The notes: a model not told the origin generated them from the sequence alone. A stretch of 64,000 bases of DNA from Actinoplanes ianthinogenes (GCF_018324205.1 NZ_AP023356.1:4942001-5006000); one strand, 5' to 3'. Positions 8,388 to 16,787 are shown, numbered from the stretch's first letter. A program made the numbers and translations.

Positions 8388-9155
8388 CCGCACCTTGCCG
8401 GGCACCTCGGCGACCGGGCCGATCAGCGAGAACACCTCGGACGGCGGCACACCGAGCCAGCTCGCCTGCCCCTCGACCATCGCGCCGGTGACCTTCGCGG
8501 CGTCCGCCGGATCGTCGTTGACGTGCAGGTACGCGAAGAGGATCAGCTCGTGCTCGTCGGTCGCCCCGCCCCGGCGGATGTGCGTGAGCGCGGCCTGGAT
8601 CTCGGCCGGCCCGTTGCCCTCGGCGATGATCGTGCCGTCCGCGACCCGGCCGGAGAGCTCCAGCGAGCGCGGTCGCACCACCCCGGTGACGATCGCCGGT
8701 TGCACGGCCGGTGGGTGCACCAGGCGAACGCCGTCGAGGTGCACCTCCCGGCCGTCCACCGTGACCAGGTCGCCGCGCAGCAGCCCGCGCACCGCGAGGA
8801 CGGTCTCCTCCAGCATCGCCAGCTTCGACTTCGGCTCGACGCCGAGCTGGCGCATCCACTCGGAGACGCCGTGTCCGAGACCGGCCACCAGGCGGCCCGG
8901 GTAGACCCGGGCGAGCATGGCCAGCTCCATGGCGAGCAGGGCCGGGCTGCGCAACGGCACCGGCGCTATGCCGATGCCGACCCGGATCCGGGAGGTGGCG
9001 GCCAGGGCCAGGGCGGCCGTACTGATCGAGCCGGCCCAGCCGAGGTCCTCGACCACCCAGAGGTCGTCGGCGCCGGCCTCCTCCACGGCGGCGGCGAAGG
9101 CTTGCAGGTCTTCGGGGGACAGGTCGCGGTCGAACATCACTCCGATGCGGGGCAT
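8289..9155 (-). CDS. LLM-class flavin/F420-dependent oxidoreductase
   Basis: 288 residues of a luciferase-like TIM barrel: MPRIGVMFDRDL opening strand, LWVVEDLGW, the TSRIRVGIGIAPVPLRSP segment where family members bind the cofactor, and LVAGLGHG. Actinomycete proteins of this type use F420H2 or FMNH2 and reduce or oxygenate varied substrates; which applies here is not visible. Its ATG overlaps the helicase stop by one base (TGATG), so the pair is translationally coupled. The 3' end runs 99 bp into the converging LRV gene. Confidence 0.88.
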   Translation of the reverse strand: MPRIGVMFDRDLSPEDLQAFAAAVEEAGADDLWVVEDLGWAGSISTAALALAATSRIRVGIGIAPVPLRSPALLAMELAMLARVYPGRLVAGLGHGVSEWMRQLGVEPKSKLAMLEETVLAVRGLLRGDLVTVDGREVHLDGVRLVHPPAVQPAIVTGVVRPRSLELSGRVADGTIIAEGNGPAEIQAALTHIRRGGATDEHELILFAYLHVNDDPADAAKVTGAMVEGQASWLGVPPSEVFSLIGPVAEVPGKVRSLVEAGTGTIVLRPLGPDPIPQVRAALSALGR

Positions 9156-11170
9156 CAGCCGATGTTAAGCGGTTCAGGCAGCGGTGTGGCGTGCACGATC
9201 GACAGGCCGGTGACGGCTCGCGTGAGCACCACGTAGAGACGGTTCAGCCCGCGCGGCTCGGCGGCCACGATGTCGGCGGGCTCGTGAACGACGACATGGT
9301 CGTACTCCAAGCCCTTGACGACCGTGGCGGGGACGACCGTGACGCGCGCCTCGGCATCGACGTCGTCGGGCGTCGCGTGCTCGATGCCGGCCGCCGTGAG
9401 ATGCCCGCGGATCCGGTCCACCGCGGTGTCCGCCGCGATCACCGCGATCGAGCCCTCGTGCTCCAGCACCCGCACCGAGACCTCGGCCAGCGTCCGGGCG
9501 TCCAGATCCGCCGGGTCGGCGACCGGCACGATCACGAGATCGCCGTCGCGGCGCAGGGAGACCGCTTCGGGCACTTGCACGCCGAGCGCCGGCAGGAGGC
9601 GGTTGGCCAGCGTCACCACCGCTTCCGGTACGCGAAAGCCGACGGTCAGCGGCACCACGGCGGCATCCGGTTTGCCCAGGTGGCGCAGGATCTCCCGCCA
9701 GTCGGCGGCGGCCCACGGGGCGGTGCCCTGGGCCAGGTCGCCGAGCAGCGTGATCGAGCCGTGCTCGCTGCGCCGGGCGATCGCACGGGCCTGCATGGGG
9801 GACAGGTCCTGGGCCTCGTCGATGACCACGTGACCGAAACTGTTCTCCCGCTCCAGGAGCCCGGCGGCCTCGTCGAGCAGCACCAGGTCGGCGACCGTCC
9901 ACTTCGCCGACTTGACCGTCTTGGGCGGCCGGACCCAGCGGATCGCCTCCTGCTCCGTCTCGGTCAGCAGCTCACCGGCCGTCGACGGATCGGTCAGCAG
10001 GCCCCCGACCAGGGACTCCGGCGTGACCGCGGGCCAGCAGGCCTCGAGGAACTCGGTGACCTGGGCGATCTTGCTCATCTTGCGGAGCCACGACTCGCTC
10101 GGCGAATTGCCGGTCCGGTACTCCGACTGGCGTTGCAGCAGGCCGACCACCCGGGCCCGGACGCGCTCGCGGCCGACCGCATAGGGCAGACCCTCACGTC
10201 GCGCCTCGTCGACGATCCGGCGCAGCGGCTCGACGTCGATCCGCCAGCGGTAGGAGCCGTCCGACACCATGATCGGCTCGGCGGGCCGGGCGATCCGGCT
10301 CCAGAGCAGGTTCTTCAGTGCCGCCGCCATGCGTACGTCGTTCTTGACCAGCGCGGCCGCCGGCGGGTCCACCGCCTTGACCGGATGCCGGGCGACGAGA
10401 TCGTCCAGGGTGGACTGCTGGACCTCGACCTCGCCCAGGGTCGGCAGCACCGCGGAGATGTAGGACAGGAACGCCGTGTTCGGCCCGACGATCAGCACCC
10501 CGGACCGGCGCAGCCGCTCCCGGTGCAGGTAGAGCAGGAACGCGGCGCGGTGCAGGCCGACCGCGGTCTTGCCGGTGCCGGGCGCGCCCTGCACGCAGAT
10601 CGAGTCGGCCAGCTCGGCGCGGACCAGCTCGTCCTGCTCCGGCTGGATGGTGGCGACGATGTCGCGCATCGGCCCGACGCGGGGCCGCTCGATCTCCGCG
10701 GTCAGGATCCGGCTGCTGGTGCCCAGCTCCTCGCCGCGGTCGAGGTGCTCGTCCTCGAAGCTGGTCAGCTCGCCCTTGACGAACCCGAACCGGCGGCGGG
10801 TGGCGACGCCCTGCGGGTCGCGCACGCTGGCCCGGTAGAACGAGCGGGACAGCGGCGCGCGCCAGTCCAGCACCATCGGCTCGCCGGCGTCGTCGGTGAC
10901 GTGCCGGCGGCCCACGTGGTAGGCGATCTCCTCGATGTCGAGGCGGCCGAAGAAGAGCGGCGTGTCCGGGTCGTCGGCCAGCTCCTTGACCCGGCGGGCC
11001 ATGTGCCGGCCCAGCTGTTCGGCGGTGTAGGCGTCGCCGGCCACCTTGTCGCCGGTGGAGAAGAGGGCCTCGGCCCGGCCCCGCATCCGTTTCAGCGCGG
11101 CGCGGGACTCGGTGAGGTGGGTGCGTTCGGCGGTGAGTTCGGTGTCGAGGTCAGAGGCGGGCACGGGCAT
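9155..11170 (-). CDS. helD: HelD/HelR-family UvrD-like helicase acting on RNA polymerase
   Basis: About 671 residues. An N-terminal coiled coil (DLDTELTAERTHLTESR onward) is followed by UvrD-type ATPase motifs: Walker A GAPGTGKT near residue 200, Walker B HVVIDEAQDLSP near 465, GFRVPE near 520, VKGLEYDHVVV near 625 and LYVVLTRA near 650. This order is that of HelD, which binds RNA polymerase and recycles stalled complexes; actinomycete HelR paralogues displace rifamycins. I cannot separate HelD from HelR by eye. The ATG at 11170 starts just before the coiled coil; an upstream start at 11275 would add an Arg-rich 35 residues. It is divergent from the ArsR/MFS operon. Confidence 0.85.
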   Translation of the reverse strand: MPVPASDLDTELTAERTHLTESRAALKRMRGRAEALFSTGDKVAGDAYTAEQLGRHMARRVKELADDPDTPLFFGRLDIEEIAYHVGRRHVTDDAGEPMVLDWRAPLSRSFYRASVRDPQGVATRRRFGFVKGELTSFEDEHLDRGEELGTSSRILTAEIERPRVGPMRDIVATIQPEQDELVRAELADSICVQGAPGTGKTAVGLHRAAFLLYLHRERLRRSGVLIVGPNTAFLSYISAVLPTLGEVEVQQSTLDDLVARHPVKAVDPPAAALVKNDVRMAAALKNLLWSRIARPAEPIMVSDGSYRWRIDVEPLRRIVDEARREGLPYAVGRERVRARVVGLLQRQSEYRTGNSPSESWLRKMSKIAQVTEFLEACWPAVTPESLVGGLLTDPSTAGELLTETEQEAIRWVRPPKTVKSAKWTVADLVLLDEAAGLLERENSFGHVVIDEAQDLSPMQARAIARRSEHGSITLLGDLAQGTAPWAAADWREILRHLGKPDAAVVPLTVGFRVPEAVVTLANRLLPALGVQVPEAVSLRRDGDLVIVPVADPADLDARTLAEVSVRVLEHEGSIAVIAADTAVDRIRGHLTAAGIEHATPDDVDAEARVTVVPATVVKGLEYDHVVVHEPADIVAAEPRGLNRLYVVLTRAVTGLSIVHATPLPEPLNIG

Positions 11171-11324
11171 CCTCGGCAGGCTGAGATCCGGCTGCGCTCG
11201 CGTGTCCGGAAGGCGGGTCGGCCGCCGCCGGCGCGGGGGACGTCCGCTGCGGTGCATGCTCACCACGGCCGTCAAGCGGCCCTAAACGCTACGCCCCCGG
11301 CGTTCGCTGTCCACCGATTTTTCG

Positions 11325-11340
11325 CCGGGTTTTCGCCCGG
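11325..11340. promoter_or_regulatory. Inverted repeat in divergent helD/arsR promoter region
   Basis: CCGGG and CCCGG are separated by TTTTCG, 15 bp before the ATG of the ArsR-type gene. It overlaps a short direct repeat of TTTTCGCC. It could be an autoregulatory operator. The dyad is short and GC-rich, so chance is possible. Confidence 0.3.
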
Positions 11341-11354
11341 TCGAGAATGGGGGC

Positions 11355-11924
11355 ATGGCGGAGCAGGAGAACGTACGGGTGACGGACGCGCGTGCGTTGC
11401 GAGCGTTGGCGCATCCGGCGCGGATCGAGATCGTCGAGCATCTCAACGTCACCGGGTCGACGGTGACCGCGACCGAGGTCGCCGGGCTGGTCGGGCTCTC
11501 ACCCAGCGCGAGCAGTTACCACCTGCGGGAGCTGGCCAGGTATGGACTGGTCGAGCAGGCGCCGAGCCAGGGGGACGGGCGGGAGCGGCGCTGGCGCAGC
11601 ACCGGCAGCAGCCTGTGGATCGACGGGGACGCCGACCAGCCGGACGCGGCGGCCGCCGAGCGGGCGCTGGTCGACCTGTATCTGAAACGGGATCAGGAGC
11701 GGGTGCACACCTGGCTGGACCGGCAGCACGGCGAGCCGGCGGAGTGGCGGGAGTCCAGTGCCCTGATGGACCAGCAGCTGCTGGTCAGCGCGGCCGAGCT
11801 GGCGGAGCTCAACCAGCGGGTGCGGGACCTGATGGAGCCGTACCGGGTGCGGGAGCGGCTGGCCGATCCGCCGGCCGGGGCGCGGAAGGTGGTCGTCCAG
11901 TACACGGCGTTCCCGTTGGACTGA
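11355..11924 (+). CDS. ArsR-like winged-helix transcriptional regulator
   Basis: 189 residues. The N-terminal 85 hold a winged helix of the ArsR/HTH_20 type: DARALRALAHPARIEIVEHL, TATEVAGLVGLSPSASSYHLREL as the recognition helix, and the wing GRERRWRST. The C-terminal half is helical and lacks the metal-binding cysteines of classical ArsR, so a small organic effector or stress cue is more likely. The next gene, an MFS exporter on the same strand 73 bp away, is its probable target. It is divergent from the HelD-type helicase gene, whose expression it may also affect. Confidence 0.87.
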   Translation: MAEQENVRVTDARALRALAHPARIEIVEHLNVTGSTVTATEVAGLVGLSPSASSYHLRELARYGLVEQAPSQGDGRERRWRSTGSSLWIDGDADQPDAAAAERALVDLYLKRDQERVHTWLDRQHGEPAEWRESSALMDQQLLVSAAELAELNQRVRDLMEPYRVRERLADPPAGARKVVVQYTAFPLD

Positions 11925-11929
11925 ATCGA

Positions 11930-11955
11930 CGGCGGCCTCTTGACGCGGGCCGCCG
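11930..11955 (+). promoter_or_regulatory. Intercistronic hairpin after the ArsR-type gene
   Basis: An 8-bp perfect stem (CGGCGGCC / GGCCGCCG) with a 10-nt loop starts 6 bp after the regulator stop. There is no T tract, so it is more likely an RNA-processing or attenuation element than a strong terminator. It lies directly before the larger start-codon hairpin. Confidence 0.5.
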
Positions 11956-11966
11956 CGGGCCTTGCG

Positions 11967-12018
11967 CGAGGCAGATGCGAAGGATTACTTTCGAAGTATG
12001 TCCTTCACATCTGCCTCG
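11967..12018 (+). promoter_or_regulatory. Long hairpin enclosing the RBS and start codon of the MFS gene
   Basis: A 52-nt dyad. The outer stem is 11 bp perfect (CGAGGCAGATG, 11967-11977, with CATCTGCCTCG, 12008-12018), then one C/A mismatch, then 6 bp (GAAGGA 11979-11984 with TCCTTC 12001-12006), one U-G pair, a bulged T, and an inner 5-bp stem TACTT/AAGTA (11986-11990, 11994-11998) with a TCG loop. The only ribosome-binding sequence, AAGGA at 11980-11984, pairs with codons 2 and 3, and the ATG at 11998 is inside. As RNA it would mask translation initiation; as DNA it could be an operator for the upstream regulator. Confidence 0.75.
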
Positions 12019-13221
12019 TCGCGCTGGACGGACGTCTACCTGGTGGCCGGCGGGCGGGCGATCTCCGTCTGCGGCGACTTCCTCGCGGCGACCACGCTCG
12101 CCCTGGTGTTGCAGCAGGCCGGCCACGGCGGCCTGGCCGTCTCCGGCCTGCTGCTGGCGGCGGCTCTGCCACCGGCGCTGCTGGCCCCGCTGACCGGGCG
12201 GCTGGCGGATCGGGCGGACAGCCGTACCGTGCTGGTCCTGACCGGGGCAGCGCAGGCCCTGGTCTGCGCGGCACTCGCGGTGACCAGCCACCCCCTCGCG
12301 ATCATCGGGCTGGTCGCGCTGCTCGCCGCCGGCCTCGCGGTCACCCAGCCCACCATCCAGGCGCTGCTGCCCCGCATGGTCCACCGCGACGACCTGGCCC
12401 GGGCCAGCGGCATCACGCAGACCGCCGGGCAGGTGGGCATGCTGGCGGCCCCGGCGCTGGCCGGATTCCTGGTCGGGCAGACCGGGCCGCGGGTCCCGCT
12501 GCTGATCGACGCGGTCAGCTATCTCGCGCTGGTCGTGGTGGCCCTGCTGATCCGCACCCGGCGGCGGGGCGGGGCGGGCGGCACGGCGGCGGCGCCGGTC
12601 GCGTTCCGGCTGCGCGCCGACCGGTCGCTGACCGTGATGACCGTGGCGATCGCCGCCACGGTCGCCGGGGTCGGCGCGATCAACGTGATCGAGGTGTTCT
12701 TCATCCGGGGCACCCTGGGTGCCTCGTCCACCGTGTTCGGGCTGGTCGCCGCGTCCTGGACGGTGGGGATGCTGCTGTTCAGCCCGGTCTTCGGGCGGGT
12801 GCCGCAGCACCGGCTCACGGTCCGGCTGATGCTGATGCTGCTGGCCGGCTCCTGCGTCGCGGTGCTCGCCGCCGCGACGGTCACCTCGGCCGCCTGGCTG
12901 GTCCCGCTCTGGATTTTCGGCGGCGCCTGCAACGGCGGGCTGAACGTGTGCCTCGCGGTGGTCGTCGCCGGGCGGGTGCCCAGCGCGGCGCACGGCCGTG
13001 CCTTCGCCGTGATCACCGCGGTGGTCCAGGGCGCCGGGCTGCTCGGTTACCTGGTGGCCGGGCCGCTGGTCGAGCAGTTCGACCCGCGGGTGCTGGTGGC
13101 CGGTGCCGGGGCGGCCGGCCTGCTGGCGGCTTTGTCCTGCTGGCCGCTGGTGCGACGTGAGCCACGAGACGTCCCTTCGATCAGCGAAGGGCCGGAGATC
13201 AGGGATACCGTCGCTGCATGA
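11998..13221 (+). CDS. Major facilitator superfamily exporter
   Basis: 407 residues with about twelve hydrophobic helices and an MFS motif A-like loop after helix 2 (LTGRLADRADSRTVLV). The overall form is that of MFS_3/drug exporters of actinomycetes. The ATG at 11998 is chosen over an in-frame TTG 36 bp upstream because it gives a short N-terminus before helix 1 and follows AAGGA. Expression is probably controlled by the ArsR-type regulator gene upstream and by the hairpin across its start. Its stop overlaps the mqnA start (ATGA). Substrate unknown; antibiotic or toxic metabolite export is inference from context. Confidence 0.88.
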   Translation: MSFTSASSRWTDVYLVAGGRAISVCGDFLAATTLALVLQQAGHGGLAVSGLLLAAALPPALLAPLTGRLADRADSRTVLVLTGAAQALVCAALAVTSHPLAIIGLVALLAAGLAVTQPTIQALLPRMVHRDDLARASGITQTAGQVGMLAAPALAGFLVGQTGPRVPLLIDAVSYLALVVVALLIRTRRRGGAGGTAAAPVAFRLRADRSLTVMTVAIAATVAGVGAINVIEVFFIRGTLGASSTVFGLVAASWTVGMLLFSPVFGRVPQHRLTVRLMLMLLAGSCVAVLAAATVTSAAWLVPLWIFGGACNGGLNVCLAVVVAGRVPSAAHGRAFAVITAVVQGAGLLGYLVAGPLVEQFDPRVLVAGAGAAGLLAALSCWPLVRREPRDVPSISEGPEIRDTVAA

Positions 13222-14069
13222 GCGACAGCGTCAGTCGGCCCCGGGTCGGGCACATCCAGTTCCTCAACTGCCTACCGATCTACTGGGGGCTGATGCGCTC
13301 GGGCGCGCTGCTCGACGTCGACCTGCACAAGGACACGCCCGATCGGCTCAGCGCCGCGCTCGTCGCCGGTGACCTGGACATCGGCCCGATCACCCTGGTG
13401 GAGTATCTGAAGCATGCCGATCGGCTGCTCCTGCTGCCCGACCTGGCGGTCGGCAGCGACGGACCGGTGCTCTCGGTCAACCTGGTCACCACCCGGCCAC
13501 CGGCCGAGCTCGACAAGCGGCCGGTCGCCCTGGGCTCCACCTCGCGGACCGGCGTCCTGCTGGCGCAGATGCTGCTCTCCGACCGGTACGGCGTGGAGCC
13601 CACCTATTTCCGCTGCCCGCCCGACCTGTCGCAGATGCTCCAGGTGGCCGACGCCGCGGCGCTGATCGGCGACCCGGCGCTGCGCGCGCTCTACGAGGCT
13701 CCGGCGCTCGGCCTCGAGGTGATCGACCTGGCTGCCGCCTGGCGGGAGTGGACCGGCCTGCCGATGGTCTTCGCCGTCTGGGCGGTCCGCAAGGAGTTCG
13801 CCGCGGCGAACCCGGGGCAGGTCAAGGACGTGCACGAGGCGTTCCAGCGGTCCAAGGAGCTGTGCCTGGGCGAGCTGGACGAGGTGGCCGAGGCGGCCGC
13901 GCGCTGGGAGCCGTTCGACGCGGCCACCCTGGCGAACTACTTCCGGGCCCTCGACTTCTCCCTCGGCGAGCGGCAGATCCAGGGTGTGTCGGAATTCGCC
14001 CGGCGCGCGGCGAATCGGGGCGAAGTGCCACCATTGCCGGCGGATGGCCTGCTTTTCGCCAATGTTTGA
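13218..14069 (+). CDS. mqnA: Chorismate dehydratase MqnA (futalosine menaquinone pathway)
   Basis: 283 residues of the MqnA/MqnD solute-binding-like fold. The opening GHIQFLNCLPIYWGL is the MqnA signature; DIGPITLVEYLKHAD and the LGSTSRTGVLLAQMLL phosphate-like binding segment follow. MqnA removes water from chorismate to give 3-enolpyruvyl-benzoate, the first step of menaquinone synthesis by the futalosine route. mqnC lies 8 kb downstream. The ATG overlaps the stop of the MFS gene, so it is co-translated with an exporter, an unusual partner for a housekeeping enzyme. Confidence 0.93.
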   Translation: MSDSVSRPRVGHIQFLNCLPIYWGLMRSGALLDVDLHKDTPDRLSAALVAGDLDIGPITLVEYLKHADRLLLLPDLAVGSDGPVLSVNLVTTRPPAELDKRPVALGSTSRTGVLLAQMLLSDRYGVEPTYFRCPPDLSQMLQVADAAALIGDPALRALYEAPALGLEVIDLAAAWREWTGLPMVFAVWAVRKEFAAANPGQVKDVHEAFQRSKELCLGELDEVAEAAARWEPFDAATLANYFRALDFSLGERQIQGVSEFARRAANRGEVPPLPADGLLFANV

Positions 14070-14147
14070 TCTTTTCGGAGCGGGCGCTTAGGCTCCTCGG
14101 ACTTTCCCGCCGCGGCCCGCGCGGCCCCAAGTTCGAAGACGGTGCCC

Positions 14148-15680
14148 ATGCGTTTGCGCGCCCTTGTCCGCCGCCTGGTCCTGCCCCCGATCGCCGCCGG
14201 CCTCGCCGTGTCCGGTCTGGCGCTGCCCGCGCGGGCCGACTCCCTCGTCGGGTTCCCGCTGCTGCTGCTGAACATCACCGACACGGTCACCGTGATCGAC
14301 GGGCAGGCGAAGACGGTCAAGTTCGACGTCTACAACCTCGGCGGCGCGGACGCCAAGAACGTCGTGATCGGCTTCGCCGACGGTCCCGGCGCGGTGCCGG
14401 CCGACCTCGGTTTCGTGCCGCCGGCCGGCTGCTCGGCCACCGCCTGCACGCTGGACAAGCTGGCGGCCGGTGAGCGGCACAGCTACAGCTTCACGGTGCA
14501 GCCGGACGTCGCCTCGAAGACCAACCTGACGTCGCACTTCGACGTGACCACCACGGTCGGCGGCGAGGAGCACGACAAGGTGCAGCTGACGGTGGTGCGG
14601 ACCACCAAGAAGGGCGTCGACCTCGAGGTCGCCGACATCAAGGACATGAGCCTGAACCGCGGCCAGTCCGTGGACCTGCCGGTGGCGATCAAGAACACCG
14701 GTAACGCCGAGACCGGCCCGCTCGGCCTGGTGGTGGCCGCGCAGCCCGGCCTCGAAGCGCTCCTGAACTACCGCAACTGCGAGGCCGACGAGGAGTTCGG
14801 CGGCATCGTCTGCGTCATCGACGAACCGCTGGCCCCGGGCGAATCGGCCACCCTGTCCTCGGCCACCCCCGCGAAGCTCAAGGTCGGCGTGGACACGCCC
14901 GGCCCGGCGGACTACTTCGCCGACGTGGTCGCGGTCGGGCTGACCGACAAGTTCGTGGCCTCCTTCGCCAAGCGCAACGCCGGAAAGTCAGGTGCCGACC
15001 TCGAGCTCCAGAAGGCGCGGTCGTTCGCCGCCCTGAACAAGGGCATCGAGGACGATCTGGAGGACGGGATCGAGGACGACCTCAACCCGGCCGACAACGT
15101 GGCCGAGTTCATCGTCAAGGTGGGACGTTCGGAGGCGGACAGCAAGGCGATCGGCGGGGTCTTCCACGGCACCGCCGGTGACGAGGTCACCGTCAAGGTG
15201 GGCACGCAGAACCTGGGCCCGACCGCGACGGTGCAGCTGAGCACCAAGTGGGTCGGCTACGTGCACGTCAAGCTGCCGACCAACGTCAAGCTGACCGAGG
15301 CCGACGAGATGTGCCTGCCGGGCACCTCGCCGACGAAGGTCGACCTGAGCGGCAAGCTGGACAGCCGGGACTGGGTCTGCCTGGTCCTCGACCAGCTGCC
15401 CAAGGGTGGCAAGAGCCTGTTCTCGTTCCAGGCGATGATCCAGGAGGGGTCGCACGACGCCGGGTTCGTCCAGGTGGACGGCGGGGTGCAGGACTCGAAG
15501 CACAAGAACGACCGGGCGGCGCTGACCGTGGACGGCGGGACCGGCGGTGAGGGTGGCGGGCTGCCCATCACCGGGCCGTCGGCGCTGTCGATGGCGGGTG
15601 GGGGCCTGGTGCTGCTGGCGGCGGGCGTGTTCGCGTTCCGCATCGCCCGGCGTCGCCGCATCGTCACGGTCGTGGAGTAA
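14148..15680 (+). CDS. Secreted surface protein with LPxTG-like sorting signal
   Basis: 510 residues. An N-terminal signal peptide (RLRALVRRLVLPP, hydrophobic core, cleavage near PARA-DS) is followed by about three immunoglobulin-like segments of the CARDB/DUF11 kind, with phrases such as IKNTGNAETGPL and KVGTQNLGPTATV that recur in such domains. The C-terminus has LPITG, a hydrophobic helix and an RIARRRR tail, the layout of a sortase substrate. The preceding GTG at 14142 is a possible alternative start. No sortase gene lies in the window. It is probably anchored to the cell wall; binding partner unknown. Confidence 0.85.
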   Translation: MRLRALVRRLVLPPIAAGLAVSGLALPARADSLVGFPLLLLNITDTVTVIDGQAKTVKFDVYNLGGADAKNVVIGFADGPGAVPADLGFVPPAGCSATACTLDKLAAGERHSYSFTVQPDVASKTNLTSHFDVTTTVGGEEHDKVQLTVVRTTKKGVDLEVADIKDMSLNRGQSVDLPVAIKNTGNAETGPLGLVVAAQPGLEALLNYRNCEADEEFGGIVCVIDEPLAPGESATLSSATPAKLKVGVDTPGPADYFADVVAVGLTDKFVASFAKRNAGKSGADLELQKARSFAALNKGIEDDLEDGIEDDLNPADNVAEFIVKVGRSEADSKAIGGVFHGTAGDEVTVKVGTQNLGPTATVQLSTKWVGYVHVKLPTNVKLTEADEMCLPGTSPTKVDLSGKLDSRDWVCLVLDQLPKGGKSLFSFQAMIQEGSHDAGFVQVDGGVQDSKHKNDRAALTVDGGTGGEGGGLPITGPSALSMAGGGLVLLAAGVFAFRIARRRRIVTVVE

Positions 15681-15699
15681 CCCCGACCAGCTGTTTCGC

Positions 15700-15730
15700 C
15701 GAGGGCCGGGTGCTCAGCACCCGGCCCTCG
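15700..15730. terminator. Bidirectional terminator between surface protein and aldo/keto reductase
   Basis: A perfect 14-bp stem, CGAGGGCCGGGTGC with its complement, and a 3-nt TCA loop, starting 19 bp after the surface-protein stop and 28 bp from the converging reductase stop. There is no T tract, as is common for GC-rich actinomycete terminators. Confidence 0.8.
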
Positions 15731-15757
15731 CCGTATCCGTTGCCTCCGCGGGGCCGG

Positions 15758-16714
15758 TCAGGGGTTGAGGATGGCGTCGAGCGCGGCCAGGTCGGCGGCG
15801 CTGAGATCCCAGGCGGCGGCCGCGGCATTGGCCTGGACCTGGTCCGGGGTGGTGGCTCCGGCGATCACACTGGTCACCGCGGGCCGGGCGGCCAGGCCGG
15901 CGATGGCCACCTCGAGCAGGCTGTGGCCGCGCTCGGCGCTGAAGGCGGTCAACGCCTCGATGGTGTCCCAGTCGGCGGCGGCCAGCCACGAGGAGTACCG
16001 CTCCTGGGCGAGGCGGGTGCCGGCAGCCGCTTTCTCGTCCCGCCGATACTTGCCGGAGAGCAGACCCGAGTCGAGCGGGAAGAACGGCAGCAGGCCCAGG
16101 CCGAAGCGCTCGCAGGCCGGGACCACCTCGATCTCGACGTCCCGGTGCAGCAGGCTGTACCGGTTCTGCGCGCTGATGAACGGCGTGAGGTTGGCGGCCC
16201 GTGCGGTCCAGTCGGCGTCCGCGATCTGCCAGCCGGAGAAGTTGGAGTTGCCCAGGTATCGCACCTTGCCGGAACGGACCAGGTCGTCGAGCGCGGCCAG
16301 GGTCTCCTCGATCGGGGTGGCCGGGTCGGGCTCGTGCAGCTGGTAGAGGTCGATGTAATCGGTCTCCAGCCGGCGCAGCGACGCCTCGACCGCGCGAACG
16401 AGGTAACGCCGGGAGCCGCGGGCACCGAAGTCCCGGCCGTTCATCCCCTCCATGTTCATGCCGAACTTGGTGGCCAGCACGACCTCGTCCCGGCGGCCCT
16501 TGAGCGCCGCGCCGAGCAGTTGCTCCGAGCTACCGTGCGGGGTGCCGTAGATGTCCGCGGTGTCGAACAGCGTGATGCCGGCGTCGAGCGCCGCGTCGAC
16601 GACTTCGCGGGTCCCGTCCGCGTCGAGCTTGCGGCCGAAGTTGTTGCAGCCGATGCCGACCACGGACACGACCAGGCCCGATTCGCCGAGCCGGCGGTAG
16701 CTCATCTCACTCAT
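15758..16714 (-). CDS. Aldo/keto reductase
   Basis: 318 residues of a complete aldo/keto reductase barrel. Catalytic tetrad elements are visible: Asp and Tyr in LFDTADIYG (near residues 50-58), Lys in LATKFGMN (near 84) and His in LYQLHEPDP (near 125). The C-terminal NADPH site is marked by AIAGLAARPAVTSVIAGATTPDQV. It would reduce small carbonyl compounds with NADPH; the natural substrate is not predictable. It is a single-gene unit with its own upstream region, which has two inverted repeats. Confidence 0.92.
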   Translation of the reverse strand: MSEMSYRRLGESGLVVSVVGIGCNNFGRKLDADGTREVVDAALDAGITLFDTADIYGTPHGSSEQLLGAALKGRRDEVVLATKFGMNMEGMNGRDFGARGSRRYLVRAVEASLRRLETDYIDLYQLHEPDPATPIEETLAALDDLVRSGKVRYLGNSNFSGWQIADADWTARAANLTPFISAQNRYSLLHRDVEIEVVPACERFGLGLLPFFPLDSGLLSGKYRRDEKAAAGTRLAQERYSSWLAAADWDTIEALTAFSAERGHSLLEVAIAGLAARPAVTSVIAGATTPDQVQANAAAAAWDLSAADLAALDAILNP

Positions 16715-16771
16715 GAACCGAACCTTAGTTCGCGAGCGAGGCCGGAACGCGGAAAGGCAGACATATCAGCT

Positions 16772-16787
16772 GGTGTCTATTGACACC
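16772..16787. promoter_or_regulatory. GGTGTC-TATT-GACACC inverted repeat upstream of aldo/keto reductase
   Basis: A perfect 6-bp inverted repeat with 4-bp AT-rich spacer, 58 bp upstream of the reductase start. Size and place fit a repressor or activator operator. The regulator is not identified. Confidence 0.45.

Noticed and set aside
8289..9155. Rifamycin monooxygenase
   Set aside because: The known rifamycin monooxygenases are class A flavin monooxygenases; this is a luciferase-like protein of a different fold.
11276..11354. Rifamycin-associated element upstream of the HelD-type gene
   Set aside because: I see only a short CCGGG/CCCGG dyad and no long, strong inverted repeat of the kind described for that element. 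A motif search would settle it.
9191..12193. 1000-codon plus-strand open frame opposite the HelD-type gene
   Set aside because: It is antisense to a gene with all UvrD motifs and then runs through the ArsR gene in a wrong frame.
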